Translations under genes and position numbers: made by a program
Assembly (NCBI GenBank): GCA_037127315.1
Contig: JBBBDQ010001294.1
Coordinates: 804,501-868,500 of the forward strand
DNA: 64,000 nt
Direction of reading: 5' to 3'
Source: Ascarosepion bandense
Lineage: Eukaryota > Mollusca > Cephalopoda > Sepiida > Sepiidae
In this document: positions 33,315-44,469 of the stretch, piece after piece
How the letters are laid out: each line of letters begins with the position of its first letter
Numbering within the stretch: the first letter of the stretch is position 1
Notes under the pieces: model-generated
Database searches by the model: none
Told to the model about the DNA's origin: nothing
What the model saw: only the letters and a program-made list of their open reading frames with translations

Positions 33315-33800
33315 TATACATAATTTATAATATTAGTATGTTATAATATCACTACAAAGTAGCTTTTTTTTCAACACTTTTTGTGCCTTGTCAAGACAAG
33401 TGTTGAAGCAAAATAACTACTTTGCCGTTATAAAATGTTTAAAAATTTACTTATGTTTAAAATTTTGAATTAATATTATTTGCTCTACTCTGTACTGAGC
33501 ACTCTTTTAAGAATAGTGTTTTTGGCTATCAAAATTTTATTTCATCCATACCAAACCTATACTTAAATATATATCATCTACATACAGCATGTTTTGCTTG
33601 TATCATAGTTCATCTGTAGCTAAACATCCACTTGCTTTGGCCAGGATCAAAACACGACTGATTTGGTTTCAGTCAGAGGCCCTACTCCCTTAGCCATGGG
33701 CGTATGGAATAAAAGAGGGGAAATATTAGCATGTTATATACAAGCAGTGTATACACATGCCAGTCACCGGAAGAACTCAATTCCTTGCTGAAGAGTAACG
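33315..33800 (-). mobile_element. Penelope-like or retrozyme-like repeat with hammerhead relic
   Basis: On the minus strand: tRNA-like stretch tacgcccatggctaaggg with ttttgatcctggcc (33650-33715), then a decayed hammerhead (CAGATGA, a small hairpin, GCAAAAC) at 33573-33625. It continues through taagtataggtttgg and tactctgtactgagc to a hairpin at about 33357-33412 (aagtagc...caacactt with its inverse). The block at 39.12-39.48 kb has the same order. No reverse transcriptase is visible. Confidence 0.5.
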
Positions 33801-34097
33801 CATAAATCACAGAAGTGGCAACTGTTTTTAAAATTTTACTCTCTAAAGAGCTCAGTCATAATGAGAACATAATATATTTGCCATCCCCATACAAGCCTGT
33901 TTTGCTGTATTATGTATTTGGGCAATAATGTCTCTTTTATGCAGGTTTTATTAAAAATGACAGACAAGGTATTATCATCAAATTTTTCATGTGTTCTTAC
34001 TTTCTTGCTTTCTAAAAATTTTGTATTTTCAAGTGTTTTCCACTATACTTTTATCCATTATCAAGAATGAATTTTGTTTTACTTGTGTAATAATTTT

Positions 34098-34446
34098 TTT
34101 TTAATCATATCACCCCAAGCAAGGCGATAACGCCACTGAAGCACAGGGGGCTACATAAGGGTAAAAAGAATTGAAAAGATAAAGCTGGAAACCACATCCT
34201 AAACAGGGAACAAGGGATGAGCCTCTTCACCTGTTCAATAGATGTAGGTGGAGTGTGAACCAGGCAATAGTTTAGTCTATCTACTCCAATTGAAAAAAAA
34301 TAATAAAAGAAAAGAGTGAAAAGATTGGAAAAGAGAAAACCAGAAACCGCATCCTAAACAGGAAACAAGGGATGAGCATCTTCACCTGTTCAATAGATGT
34401 GGGTGGAGTGTGAACCGGGCGATAGTTTAGTCTATCTACTCCAATT
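34098..34446 (-). mobile_element. SINE-like element with CR1-type tail, partly duplicated
   Basis: Same element as at 7.0 kb. On the minus strand a unit of about 125 bp (ggagtagatagac, cccggttcacactcc, acaggtgaag, cccttgttt) occurs twice (34320-34446 and 34172-34290), followed once by the tail cgccttgcttggggtgatatg. Confidence 0.55.
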
Positions 34447-34449
34447 ATA

Positions 34450-35120
34450 TGGATAATATAATAATAATATGTATAAAGTTTATGTATATAGAGTCATGTG
34501 TATGTTAAGTATTGTACACAGTAAGCACATTGTTACCATATTCATAATTGATGTTATTAAGTGTAGGATTTCTCTCTTTTATTTTCTGGGAAAATTTTAT
34601 GCTGAATAAAACATGGTGTGATGGGATGAACTTATTAATTCATTGAAATGGATTATAATTTATAACCACTTTAGATGATGTGTTGAGTTTTCTTTTATGT
34701 ATATCATATTGCTCTGAATAAGATACACTGAGCTCTTTATATAGATCTATCACATAATATTTTATATTACATAAATCTTTTTGGATTATCAATTCCATTC
34801 ATGGACTTTACATAAGTATCTATCTATCTATAGATTCGTGTAAAATCTTCTGTACAATAAAGACAGAAACTGATGATGGTTTGCCTGAAATTTAAGTTTT
34901 TTATATAATTTTTCATGTGTTCTTATGATTTTTTACTATTCAGAACTCAAATTATATAAGAATTGTTTAAAGGTTTTGTATTTTTAAGCACTTTTGGTTA
35001 TAGTTTTGTCCATTATCATGAATGAATTTTGTTTTACTTGTAAATAAATACATATAAAGTTTATGTATATAGCATCATGTGTATGTTAAGTTCTAAACAC
35101 AGTAAGCACATTATTACTGC
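34450..35120. other. No gene recognised; internal partial duplication
   Basis: catgtgtatgttaag...cacagtaagcaca occurs at 34495-34530 and 35075-35110, and tatcatgaatgaattttgttttac at 34060 and 35015. A diverged repeat of unknown type. Confidence 0.45.
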
Positions 35121-35122
35121 CA

Positions 35123-35590
35123 GCTTATGGCCATATCACATAGAATACACCGGTTTTCACTCGATCACCAAAGTTAAGCAATGTTGAGCCTGGTCAGTAG
35201 TTAGATGGGTGACCGCTTGAGAATACCAGGTGCTGTAAGCATTTAGTGACAGATGTGCGTTGTGGTTCAGTGGATATTGGCTTGGAAAGAGAAACTGAGT
35301 TTGAATTCCAGTTGAATACCCTGCATTCACTTAAGCACTGGTACCCTTGGTAAAGGTATTAATCCGTCCCTTCCCTCCAGTTATGGGTTAAATAACAGGG
35401 TAGGACTTGGGGACCCTGCCACTAAAAATAAATTCCAATGAATCTTGATACTCGAAAAGAAAAAAGTATTACTAGACACAAAAACTTATATAAAAAACAA
35501 CAATAAAGTGTTGAAAGAAAAAGGTATTACCAGCAATAAAGAAAGAAAAAAAATTTAGTTGGCAATAAATGATCCGCCAAAGTTGAGGGA
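35123..35590 (+). mobile_element. 5S rRNA-tRNA chimeric SINE, full-length
   Basis: 35123-35240 is a well-preserved 5S rRNA-like head: gcttatggccatatcac, cgatcaccaaagttaagcaa, gatgggtgaccgc, gaataccaggtgctgtaagc. It joins at atttagtgaca to the SINE body (gatgtgcgttgtggttcag, gagtttgaattccag, ggtattaatccgtccc). A tail unlike SINE-1 follows: cttggggaccctgccac, cttgatactcgaaaag, gtattactagacac, ttagttggcaataaatga. The minus-strand copy at 58.5-59.0 kb has the same order. Confidence 0.85.
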
Positions 35591-35640
35591 GGCCTTGTAA
35601 ATAGGACATATAAAGATATATAAACAACACCTAAAGCAAA

Positions 35641-35684
35641 CCCCCTTGAAAAAGGCTACAGAAGCAGCCGAAAGTATTTGACAA
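35641..35684 (+). repeat. Hammerhead-like relic
   Basis: cttgaaaaa, then a GGCT/AGCC stem, then CCGAAAG, which is the spacing of a hammerhead core with both core strands mutated. It could be chance. Confidence 0.25.
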
Positions 35685-35759
35685 TTCAGAGAATTTATGC
35701 ACTACCATTACTCTCATCAAATATATGTATATATGAAGAGAAAAATATTATATGTGTAT

Positions 35760-35827
35760 ATATGAATATATATATATATGTGTGCATATATGAATGTATA
35801 TATTTGTGTATATATGAATATATACAT

Positions 35828-35869
<42 letters not shown>

Positions 35870-35950
35870 TGTGAGTGTCTACATATATATGTGTGTGAGT
35901 ATATATATGAATATATATGTACATGTTTGTATATGAATATATATATACAC
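35760..35950. repeat. (TA)n-rich microsatellite array
   Basis: TATA runs mixed with tgtgtata and atatgaatata units. Both strands give low-complexity frames only. Confidence 0.85.
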
Positions 35951-35974
35951 TTTTGTGCAATTTAATTGAAACAA

Positions 35975-36310
35975 AACAAATAATACCTTCCTAATATCTT
36001 TTACACTTTGCTTGATCATATATACATTGTGTCTTGTGTTTTTCTCTTTTGACCGAATATTCCTTGACATTTTGGACTGATTGTATTTTCTTGTTTTTTC
36101 ACCTTGATGAGATGACTGACAGTTGAAAGGCTGATACCAACAATATCCACCGTCTATCTGTAAGGCTTGCAAGTGTTTTTGTACAGCATTACAATTTTCG
36201 TATGCTTCCTTAAAGCAACATTCATTGAAGACATTGGCTATAGGACAACTAATCAACAGTTGAGACAATAGTGTTTGATTGTGATAAAAATCTGATGTAA
36301 TCACAGATAA
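35975..36310 (-). CDS. Candidate host exon, cysteine-rich, unrecognised
   Basis: The minus strand has gattacatcag (possible acceptor) followed by an open frame beginning DFYHNQTLLSQLL. It has six cysteines in about 45 residues (ISCPIANVFNECC, AYENC, GGYCW, PFNC), then a basic stretch (KTRKYNQSKMSRNIRSKEK). The frame stays open into a TA-rich microsatellite, where the stop at its 3' end is unreliable. The cysteine spacing suggests a secreted or extracellular domain, but I cannot name one. It is not shared with any repeat in the window. Confidence 0.3.
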
Positions 36311-36329
36311 AGCAACATTATTCTAGGCC

Positions 36330-37390
36330 AAACAACTTTTATCATATAAGTCAAAAATACATTCATATTATGGTACACCACTACAAACGAACTATTCTAA
36401 GGAAAAAATAGAAATCAATTACACCCTGTCACTCCAGTGTGTCTAAAACTGACTGTATGGTAAAAGAAAGGAAACTAAAAACAGTTGTTTCACTTATATG
36501 TAATATTTATTATATACAGTGATTTTTTAAAAATTCTTGATTGAATTTTTAAAAAATAGACAGATACTCGTGTGATGTCCAAATGTGCACAGCATGTGAT
36601 AACTTTTAAAGAACGTTCCTTTTCATAAACATATAAAATTACGTTACAATCAAAACATGAGGATAAAATAACATCAGGAAAATAATATCCTTAAAAATGG
36701 CCAGTGATGTGGCTGAAAGTTCTTGAAAAATTAACAAATTATTTAACATTTTTACATTCCTTATCTCCAGCAAAAAACAAACATGTAAGAATTCTGGAAA
36801 AATTAAATCAAAAATTAATAAAATTTCTCTTGTCAGTTGTTTTTAACAAAACATGTTTAAAAGAAAGATTGCTACCTAAATATACATTCATATATATATA
36901 ATCTTTTTTTTTCTAAATATGGACAAGAGTATATGAAAGGTAAATAAAAATGATTTCTTTTTTAATGTAAAGTTATGGTTTCACAATCAATGTGGATCAT
37001 TGTTGTTAGTGAAGAGGTTTACTTAGTTTTCTCGAAAAGTCAAAGAATGCAATATTTTTCTTGCCTCCTGCCATCTAAAATGACGTTCACTGATCACTTT
37101 CATTATACATATCTTTGTAAATTCCTTCTTCCATTTTAAATACTGTGGGTTCATTGGAAAAGATTTTCTACTCCTCTCCATCCAAAATAAAGCACATCTT
37201 GTGTTCCTTCTCAATATTGGCTGCTTGGTTTATGCATAAAAAAAAAATAAAAGCTGTAATGAATATACCACTTTGCCTTGCACTAAAAAAATACTTTATA
37301 TTACAATGCTTAGCCATTAGCCACCACCCAAAGATAGTGCACTGAATACCTATAATATATAACTCTTTCATCAAGCATTCATTATTTATC
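36330..37390. other. No gene recognised
   Basis: Two overlapping minus-strand frames (37023-37374) have mixed composition, including a hydrophobic run, but neither has convincing splice sites or a domain. Confidence 0.4.
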
Positions 37391-37414
37391 TCAGTCAGTC
37401 ATTTCTATCTCAGT

Positions 37415-37420
37415 CTGCTC

Positions 37421-37462
<42 letters not shown>

Positions 37463-37529
37463 ATCCATCTATCTATCTACCTTGGTCTGTTCATCTGTCT
37501 CAGTCAATTATTTCTCACTCACACTATTC

Positions 37530-37565
<36 letters not shown>

Positions 37566-37611
37566 GGCCTATTCATTATCTATCTATCTATCTATCTATC
37601 TTGGCCTATTC

Positions 37612-37647
<36 letters not shown>

Positions 37648-37723
37648 GGTCTGTTCATCTGTCTCAGTCAACTATTTTTCACTCACTCCGTTCATTATCT
37701 ATCAATCTATATTAATCTGTTCA

Positions 37724-37760
<37 letters not shown>

Positions 37761-37814
37761 GTTCATTATGTATCTATCTGGTTATCTATCACAGTCCGTT
37801 CATTTTTTACCTAC

Positions 37815-37875
<61 letters not shown>

Positions 37876-37876
37876 G
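37415..37876 (+). repeat. (TATC)n satellite with interspersed spacer
   Basis: Six or more TATC blocks separated by a recurring spacer of the form ttggtctgttcatctgtctcagtcaa or ttggcctattcattatc, so a higher-order unit has been amplified along with the tetranucleotide. Confidence 0.9.
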
Positions 37877-38743
37877 ATATGTCTTTTACTTTATGCTTAT
37901 CTTATGATCTATATTCCTAATGTCATTTCACTCACTTGATCATGTTCACTTCAAATCTATGTTTAAATTTTGATTTCATAGATCAAAGGTGAAAATTCTA
38001 CGATGCCTGTGTAACATCCTTAGCAAATCTATGTATTTATGCATGTTTATGTATTGAGCTACATATAGCTTTCAGTTTTGCAACTGAATTTTGTTCTGAT
38101 TGATCTATTTGTCAAATCAATAAGTTAAAATGTCCACACAATAATATCTATTAGTTGATTATATTCTATCTATCTCGATGTCTATCATAGGTTTAGTCAA
38201 AGTATCTTCTAATTTAATCTAACTTGTTCTCTTTCCTGTAACTTATGACTGCGTGCACTTGTACTGATAAATAAATAAATCAATTAATATATATACATAT
38301 TTATTTAAAATTTATCAGATAAGTATGTTATAACATCACTACAGAGTAGCTATTTTGTTTCAACGCTTCTTATGTCCTTTCGAGTAATAGTGCTGACTAC
38401 GAAATTAAGAGTTTTAAAAGATTCAAAACTAACAAAATCCACCCAGTAAAGGAGATGTTATTACGTAGTCTGTGATGACCAATTGAAATACAAGTAAATG
38501 CTAATTTGAAAAACAAGACAACAGACCCTAAAAACAATCTATTGGTGCATTAATGTTAATGTTTGATTAAAATAGAAATCAGTATTACTAACTGACTAAT
38601 AATTTTAACTTTAAATATAAATTCATTTAAAAATATTATTGGAAATTAATATCAGAAATGACAAATTTCAAATTCTAAATGTAACTAAGCATAAAGTATT
38701 ATAAAGTTATTCAAAGATAAAACAGGTAAGGGAGACAGACATA

Positions 38744-38744
<1 letters not shown>

Positions 38745-38810
<66 letters not shown>
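38745..38810 (+). repeat. (CT)n-(AT)n microsatellite
   Basis: A CT run followed immediately by an AT run, abutting the 70-bp palindrome. Confidence 0.95.
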
Positions 38811-38813
<3 letters not shown>

Positions 38814-38961
38814 GTGTATTTTGGCAGCATTTTTTCATTAATGCAGGTTTCATTGAATAATATAGACAAGTTTTGTCTATTAATTTTGTGTATAGACAAA
38901 ACTTGTCTATATTATTCAATGAAACCTGCATTAATGAAAAAATGCTGCCAAAATACACACA
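38811..38961. repeat. Perfect inverted repeat, 70-bp arms
   Basis: Left arm 38811-38880 is the exact reverse complement of 38892-38961, with an 11-base spacer. A third partial copy, including the spacer, lies at 39066-39120 in the orientation of the right arm. Confidence 0.95.
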
Positions 38962-40084
38962 ATTTAAATTACATGATCCAGCAGCCCAACACACCATCAC
39001 CACCTTGAAATATAAATGGAGCCTTGTGAAAAGGCAAATTGAAATATCAGACAGTATGAACGGATCCTACACAAAATTAATAGACAAAACTTGTCTATAT
39101 TATTCAATGAAACCTGCATTAGTATATATATATATATATATATATACAAGTATAGGTTTGCTATTGATGGAATAAAATTCCAATATCCAAAACAAAACAC
39201 TATTCTTAAAAGGCTACTCAATACAGAGTAGAGCAAATAATATTTATTTAAAATTTATCAAATAAATATGTTATAACATCACTTCAGAGTAACTATTTTG
39301 TTTCAGTGCTTTTTGTGTCCTTTTGAGTAATAGTGCTGATTGCGAGATTAAGAGTTTTAAAAGATTCAAAACTAATAAAATCCACCCAATAAGCGAGACG
39401 TTATTACGTAGTCTGTGATGACCAATTAAAATACAAGTAAATGCTAATTTGAAAAACATGACAACAGACCCTAAAACAATTTATTTGTGCATTATATATA
39501 TGTATATGTCTATGTATGTGCATGTGTGCGAATATATATATATATTTATATATGTATGTGTCTGTCTCTCTTGTTTCATCTTTGAATAACTTTATAATAC
39601 TTTAAACATGGTGCTTAGATAATTTTAGATTTTGAAATTTGTAATTTCTAACTTTAATTGGTAATGTTTTTTTAAAATGAACTTAAATTTTTATTTTAAA
39701 GTGAAATTAATAGTCAGTTAGTACTACTGATTTCTATTTTAATCAAACATTTATACTAATGCACTAATAAATTGTTTTTAGAGTATATTGTCATGTTTTT
39801 CAAATTAGCATTTATGAGATATCAGCAGTATTTTCACTTTTGCCTAATTTAGATGACAATTCATCCATCACACCCTGTACATTAATATATACGCTCTTAC
39901 CCTGTATATTAATTTACGCTCTCACACCCTGATTGAACACTCTGCAAGAATGGTACACTTTGAAAAACAGTAGCTACCTCGTCATGTAATCATCGCTCAT
40001 TCAGAAATGAATTAGAGCACTCTGGCTATTGGGCGTATATAATGATAATATATACGCTAAAAAGTCTGCCTTTTTCTACCAAGC

Positions 40085-40215
40085 GCCCATAGCCCAGAGG
40101 TAGAATCGCTGACTGACGCCACTTCGATCGGGTTTCAATCCTGGGTTAAAAGCAATCGGAGTCTAACCGTACTGATGAGCTGTGATACAGCTAAACAGAT
40201 CTGTCTGCGGATGAC
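40085..40215 (+). ncRNA. tRNA-like stretch plus decayed hammerhead ribozyme
   Basis: 40085-40145 has tagcccagaggtaga (A-box-like) and gggtttcaatcctgg (B-box-like). From 40172: CTGATGA, a 5-bp stem II (GCTGT/ACAGC, loop GAT), then TAAAC where GAAAC is expected, and CAGATCTG, which could form stem III. The same pair occurs at 62.9-63.0 kb and 33.6-33.7 kb. Lack of G12 predicts inactivity. Fits a Penelope-like LTR or a metazoan retrozyme. Confidence 0.5.
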
Positions 40216-40218
40216 GAT

Positions 40219-40252
40219 ATAGATAGATAGATAGATAGATAGACAGATAGAC

Positions 40253-40295
<43 letters not shown>
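40219..40295 (+). repeat. (GATA)n microsatellite
   Basis: About 19 tetranucleotide units with two GACA variants, immediately downstream of the hammerhead relic. Confidence 0.95.
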
Positions 40296-40297
<2 letters not shown>

Positions 40298-40318
40298 TTA
40301 ATGTCTCCTGCAAAAACT

Positions 40319-40490
40319 AATTCTTTTAGGTCGCTCCAAAGATAAAAATCCTTATGACTGTGATCAGGGTTACATGCAGGCCATGAAACTGTTCCTTATT
40401 TACCTAGTCATCTTTCATCGTAGATGTCAGCCAGTGCATTGTGAACAATGTGACTAAAATGTGCTGGAGTCCCATCGTGTATGAACCACA
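40319..40490 (-). pseudogene. mariner-type transposase fragment
   Basis: The minus strand reads FIHDGTPAHFSHIVHNALAD, IYDER, then a stop, GTVSWPACNPDHSHKDFYLW, SDLKE. The HDGxPAH motif carries the second catalytic aspartate of Tc1/mariner-type DDE/D transposases, and the SPDLxPxDFxLW block carries the third acidic residue, here as KDF. Isolated fragment with stops. Confidence 0.65.
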
Positions 40491-40539
40491 TGCATCTTCA
40501 TTTCTTGCTCCTTAATAATGTTTTTTTTCTTTTTATTAT

Positions 40540-40625
40540 ATTCTTTCTTCCTCAGTAAATTCCTTCATCTTAGTGGCTTTGTTGCCTTGATCAAGATGAA
40601 ATGATTTCTAAAAAGAAAAAAACCC
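40540..40625 (+). mobile_element. CR1-like LINE 3' end
   Basis: ttcatcttagtggctttgttgcctt, then gatgaaatgatttctaaaaag. Confidence 0.55.
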
Positions 40626-41483
40626 TCAGTAAAAATGAGGCAAAGGGAGATAATTCTGGCATGATAGATGTACTAAAGAGGAAATATTGTTAAAGGAATT
40701 AATGATGAGAAATCACAGAGAACATGAATAAATATGTTGAGTGCTCTGTGAGTCAAGATCTTGATAGATGCTTTTATGCTACAGAGGCTAGGCACAGGGG
40801 AACCCATTATCTTGACTGATTAAACTACGAAATCTTGTTACATATATGCATAAGCATATAAATTAAAATAGATCTATAAATGACTAAGGTTTCTCTCATT
40901 TTCTCTTTTGCTCTTTCCCTTTGCTCTCTCCACCCCATATATCTACTTTAATCAGCATTCAATATATAAAATTCTCCTGATTTCTCATTGCTTGATTAAA
41001 TTTGCATCACTCGACCCTCTCAAAATGAAATATTAAAAAGAACTGGTTTTAAATTGCAATTGTGGCTCAGGTCCTGCAGTCGTGCTGTACTTAAGTAAGT
41101 TATTTCTTTCGTCGACCGCTAATAACATTAAATAGAACGATTCCTTCTTCAGGCCTCCATCCATGACATTTCCTCAACCTTCTCTACTTTGAAATATCAG
41201 ATTAAAGAATAGTAATCTTATAATCCCTAATGTCTAATCTGAGCAAATTTAATGACATACAATGTATAAACTCAGATGGAAAAATTCTTTCAACAAATAC
41301 TTGCTAACAGACCTGTAAGAAATAAATAGGAAACTTCTTCATATTTTATATGCCGTGTCTATTCAGGCCGCGGACAGTCTTTGCTCTCTATAATATCTTA
41401 TCTTTTGTTGTCATAGTAAGATTTCTCTTTTCACTATCATTACAATTCTTTGTTATTTGTTCAGCTTAGCATAGATTCCACAT

Positions 41484-42502
41484 TTTTTTAAATCATTTTT
41501 TACCAAGCAAGGTGGGACCACCAATCGTGTGCAGGGGGTTATAGTGAATGAAAAGACTGGGTACAGTGGGTATTGAAAAAAAGGATAAAAGATGAACTGG
41601 ATTCAAGAAGATAGAAGATGGCAATTGACATTGTATTTCAATTTTTATTATTTGTAGCTATCAGGGAAACAAGTAAACAGAAAGAAATTCTGTAGGCAAG
41701 GAGTGAAAGAAAAAACTGTTTGAGTTGAAGTGGCAGTTACATTTAACTATTTCAACAGTAATAAGGTGCTAATCTAGTCAGTTAAGTGTCATATGTGATA
41801 CATGCTTTGGGTGATCATGTGTTGAAAGAGACATGACTGACTGGACAGAAGATTATCCTGCAGTAGGTTGCCATTGCTTTCTTCAGTAGACTGGTTGCCA
41901 GCCAAGGTTATAGAACCCAATTTGTCCTATTATTTAACTCATAACTGGAGGGAAGAGACTGATTAATACCCTTCCCAAGAATATTTATGCATAAGTGAAT
42001 ACAAGGAATTCAACTGGAATTCAAACTCAGCACCCCAATTTGTCATTGCAAGTCAATCCACTGCACCACAACGCACATTCCGCTAACCTAGTAGCATATT
42101 TAAATTCACATGGACAGGGTACCAGGAAAAAATCTCATCAGAGCAATTGCCATGAAAATATTTGTAAAAAAGACAGAGAAAAGCCACATCATATGGGTGA
42201 AAAAGTGATTGAAGCTGAGATGCCAAGTCAGGACCAATTACATTGCAGATCCTTCATTAGATTGTGTCGAGAACCGCGATATAGATAACAGGAGCACCTG
42301 ACGAAATATAGGAAAAGTATTCAAAGCACAAACAAATGATGGGATTTTTAAATGTGAAAGAAGGGTTCTGATGGGACAAACTTCCTAGTGGTAGATACGG
42401 TAGATTTGATGTAGTCGTTCCACTTGAGGTCAGTTGAAACAGTGGAGTCAAGGAGGTGCAGTGTGTTGATAATGGAAGCAAGATGGAGACTAACATTTAA
42501 GA
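41484..42502 (-). pseudogene. CR1-like LINE 3' half, interrupted by a SINE
   Basis: The tail taccaagcaaggtgggacc lies at 41510. Coding remnants lie near 42280-42480 on the minus strand (PIICLCFEYFSYISSGAPVIYIAVLDTI, the RPCxEYCCHIWSGAP block). A SINE-1 at 41778-42081 splits the UTR. The 5' edge is fused to an RTE fragment. Confidence 0.75.
41778..42081 (-). mobile_element. SINE-1 inside the CR1-like LINE, 10-bp TSD
   Basis: Full-length minus-strand copy flanked by gctaatctag (41768-41777) and gctaacctag (42082-42091). The homologous LINE position at 51 kb also carries a SINE-1. Confidence 0.85.
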
Positions 42503-42504
42503 TC

Positions 42505-42760
42505 AGAAAGAGACAGTTGTAGCTTCAAAGGCAGATAATGAGAAAAGAGGGCTTGAAAAACCTGATACTCACAGGACAAAGGTCAAGTGGGACCAAGGAA
42601 ACACAATGCATAAAATATTTTATGAGTTTGAGTAAATGGATGCCAGAACAGGACTTAGGAGAATTAACAAAAAGTCAAACTTTATTAGAATACAAGAGAC
42701 TGGATTGGAAGTTACAGAGGGCCATGATAGTCTATATCATGATTTCTCTATATAGCTAAT
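42505..42760 (+). pseudogene. RTE LINE C-terminal fragment
   Basis: One frame reads MRKEGLKNLILTGQ, MSLSKWMPEQDLGELTKSQT, LQRAMIVYI, the RTE C-terminal order. Confidence 0.75.
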
Positions 42761-42950
42761 ATACCATTATTACTAATATACCATTGCACAACACATGAAA
42801 ATTCTACATGGCCACTAATAAAGTCAGAGAAAAAATCACAATTAATTTATGATGAAATTAACAGCTTATTTGTTATGGCAACAAAGTCATCAATTTCTGT
42901 TGAAAACTTCACAACCTTCAAGTATGTGTGGGTGTTTGTCAGTATGTGTG

Positions 42951-42990
<40 letters not shown>

Positions 42991-43206
42991 ATATATTTTC
43001 ACTCATGTGTCCTGGTTTTATTCTTATTTATATAGAGCTTGGTTTAATATAATACTTTTGGTATATGAGTGGTTCTACAGCTGGTTAATTGCTTTTGATT
43101 GCTTTTATTGTGTTGACTTCTTTTTATGTTCTATTATTTGCGGGTGGTTGATTTTATTTTTATTGTGTTAATTTCCCTTTAGTGTGCATTAGGGTGTCTG
43201 CTTAAT

Positions 43207-43240
<34 letters not shown>

Positions 43241-43242
<2 letters not shown>

Positions 43243-43905
43243 TAGCAGTATAGCCCGATGTTGCTCGGGTGTAATGAAAGCTTTAAAACTAATCCATGGT
43301 CCTGGAGCTCAGACTCTTTGGATGTTGGCACAAAAGACTAAAAAGCAATAGTTGTTTCCAGTAAAAGTGAAACTGTAGATTGAAAGAAAAATGAATGGAT
43401 GTAAGTCAAATTTTGATTTCCTGGTATTGATATCAAATAAGTTTTTTTCATCGTAAACTGAATTTTGAAGGTTAAATAAGTCCTCTGGGTAAATGGTATC
43501 ATGGCTGAGACTAAGAACTACAATTATACCTACTTAGAGCCAAACCCTAAGCAAAAACTAAAATAAAAGGGCTGAAAAAAATACAGACATACAGGCATAT
43601 AAACAGACACACACAAACATCTTGCCTTTTATATATATATATTATCGATTTTCTGCACTATTGTAAGAACTGCAACCTTGAAACTTCTGAATATCATTTC
43701 TTATGTCTTTGTCTATGAGTGTATCACATTTGATTAAAATCAGACCGCTCCTTCTATAACCTGATTTTTTCGATTATCGATTTTTGATCTTTATCGGGGG
43801 TACCTTGACATAAAACCTAATTAAGAACACTCACAGACGCTTATAGTACAACTGTGTAAATTTTCAAGAAAATCAGTTTAGCCATTTTGGAGTCTATAGG
43901 TAATG

Positions 43906-43967
<62 letters not shown>

Positions 43968-43995
43968 AAGTTCCAGTTATATATAAATTTAGATT
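43241..43995 (+). mobile_element. ACTAG-type repeat, copy C
   Basis: Starts actagcagtatagcccgatg directly after a (TA)n tract and has the same block order as copy A, with cttttatatatata in the middle and a long CA tract before the end. Confidence 0.8.
43907..43962 (+). repeat. (CA)n microsatellite, about 28 units
   Basis: Occupies the tail position of ACTAG copy C. Confidence 0.95.
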
Positions 43996-44017
43996 TAGAT
44001 TTATATATATATATATA

Positions 44018-44058
<41 letters not shown>

Positions 44059-44077
44059 ATTTGATAGAATCATCTGA

Positions 44078-44325
44078 GAATTCTTCTCTGTCTTATATCA
44101 GCATGGCTGATGCTAACCTTCAGAAGAGTGAAACATTGCACAGGGTTAACATTCTGGCATTAAGTGAAAAGACTATTAGGTCAGCTGCTACAAAACATTG
44201 GTTCACTATGTTGCGCTAGACAATTTTTCTTTTATCCTTTTTTCAATATCCACGGTACCCAGGGTTTTCTCTTATTATAACCCACTGGTAGTGGTCCTGA
44301 CTTACTTGGGGGTAAATGAACATAC
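44078..44325 (+). pseudogene. CR1-like LINE, internally deleted
   Basis: The frame reads LSYISMADANLQKSETLH, matching the SMADAxLxxSDTLHLLG block ahead of the RT thumb. It then jumps to a 3' end (44265-44325, actggtagtggtcctgac and acttgggggtaaatg). Confidence 0.6.
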
Positions 44326-44469
44326 ATACTGTTATGGTATTCTAAAATAAATTTCCTGAAAAGTTCTCAAGCTGACCATGAATAGAATAACCTCAAGCCA
44401 TGAAACATACATACTGTTATAGCATTATACTTAGAATTTATCACATATAACATATATTTACAAAATTTT

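Larger units (their letters stand above)
38290..39830. repeat. Composite block of direct and inverted repeats
   Basis: About 250 bp at 38290-38545 recurs directly at 39238-39480 (gttataacatcacttcagag, agagttttaaaagattcaaa, attacgtagtctgtgatgacc). About 240 bp at 38493-38730 recurs inverted at 39570-39822 (gctaatttgaaaaaca, gtttgattaaaatagaaatc, tattataaagttattcaaag). A perfect palindrome lies between. The 39.12-39.48 kb part is homologous to the Penelope-like repeat at 33.3 kb. No coding region. Confidence 0.75.

Noticed and set aside
35123..35240. Functional 5S rRNA gene
   Set aside because: It has several substitutions, no pol III terminator at the end of the 5S part, and is fused to a SINE body also found at two other loci.
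37415..37876. CRISPR-like array (regular repeats with spacers)
   Set aside because: Units are tetranucleotide satellites with near-identical spacers in an animal genome, not unique spacers between conserved repeats.
37482..37939. Three long overlapping frames rich in Tyr, Leu, Ser and Ile
   Set aside because: Pure translation of the (TATC)n satellite in three frames.
40085..40145. Functional tRNA gene
   Set aside because: A- and B-box-like words are present but no complete cloverleaf with a paired acceptor stem can be drawn, and related sequences recur next to hammerhead relics.
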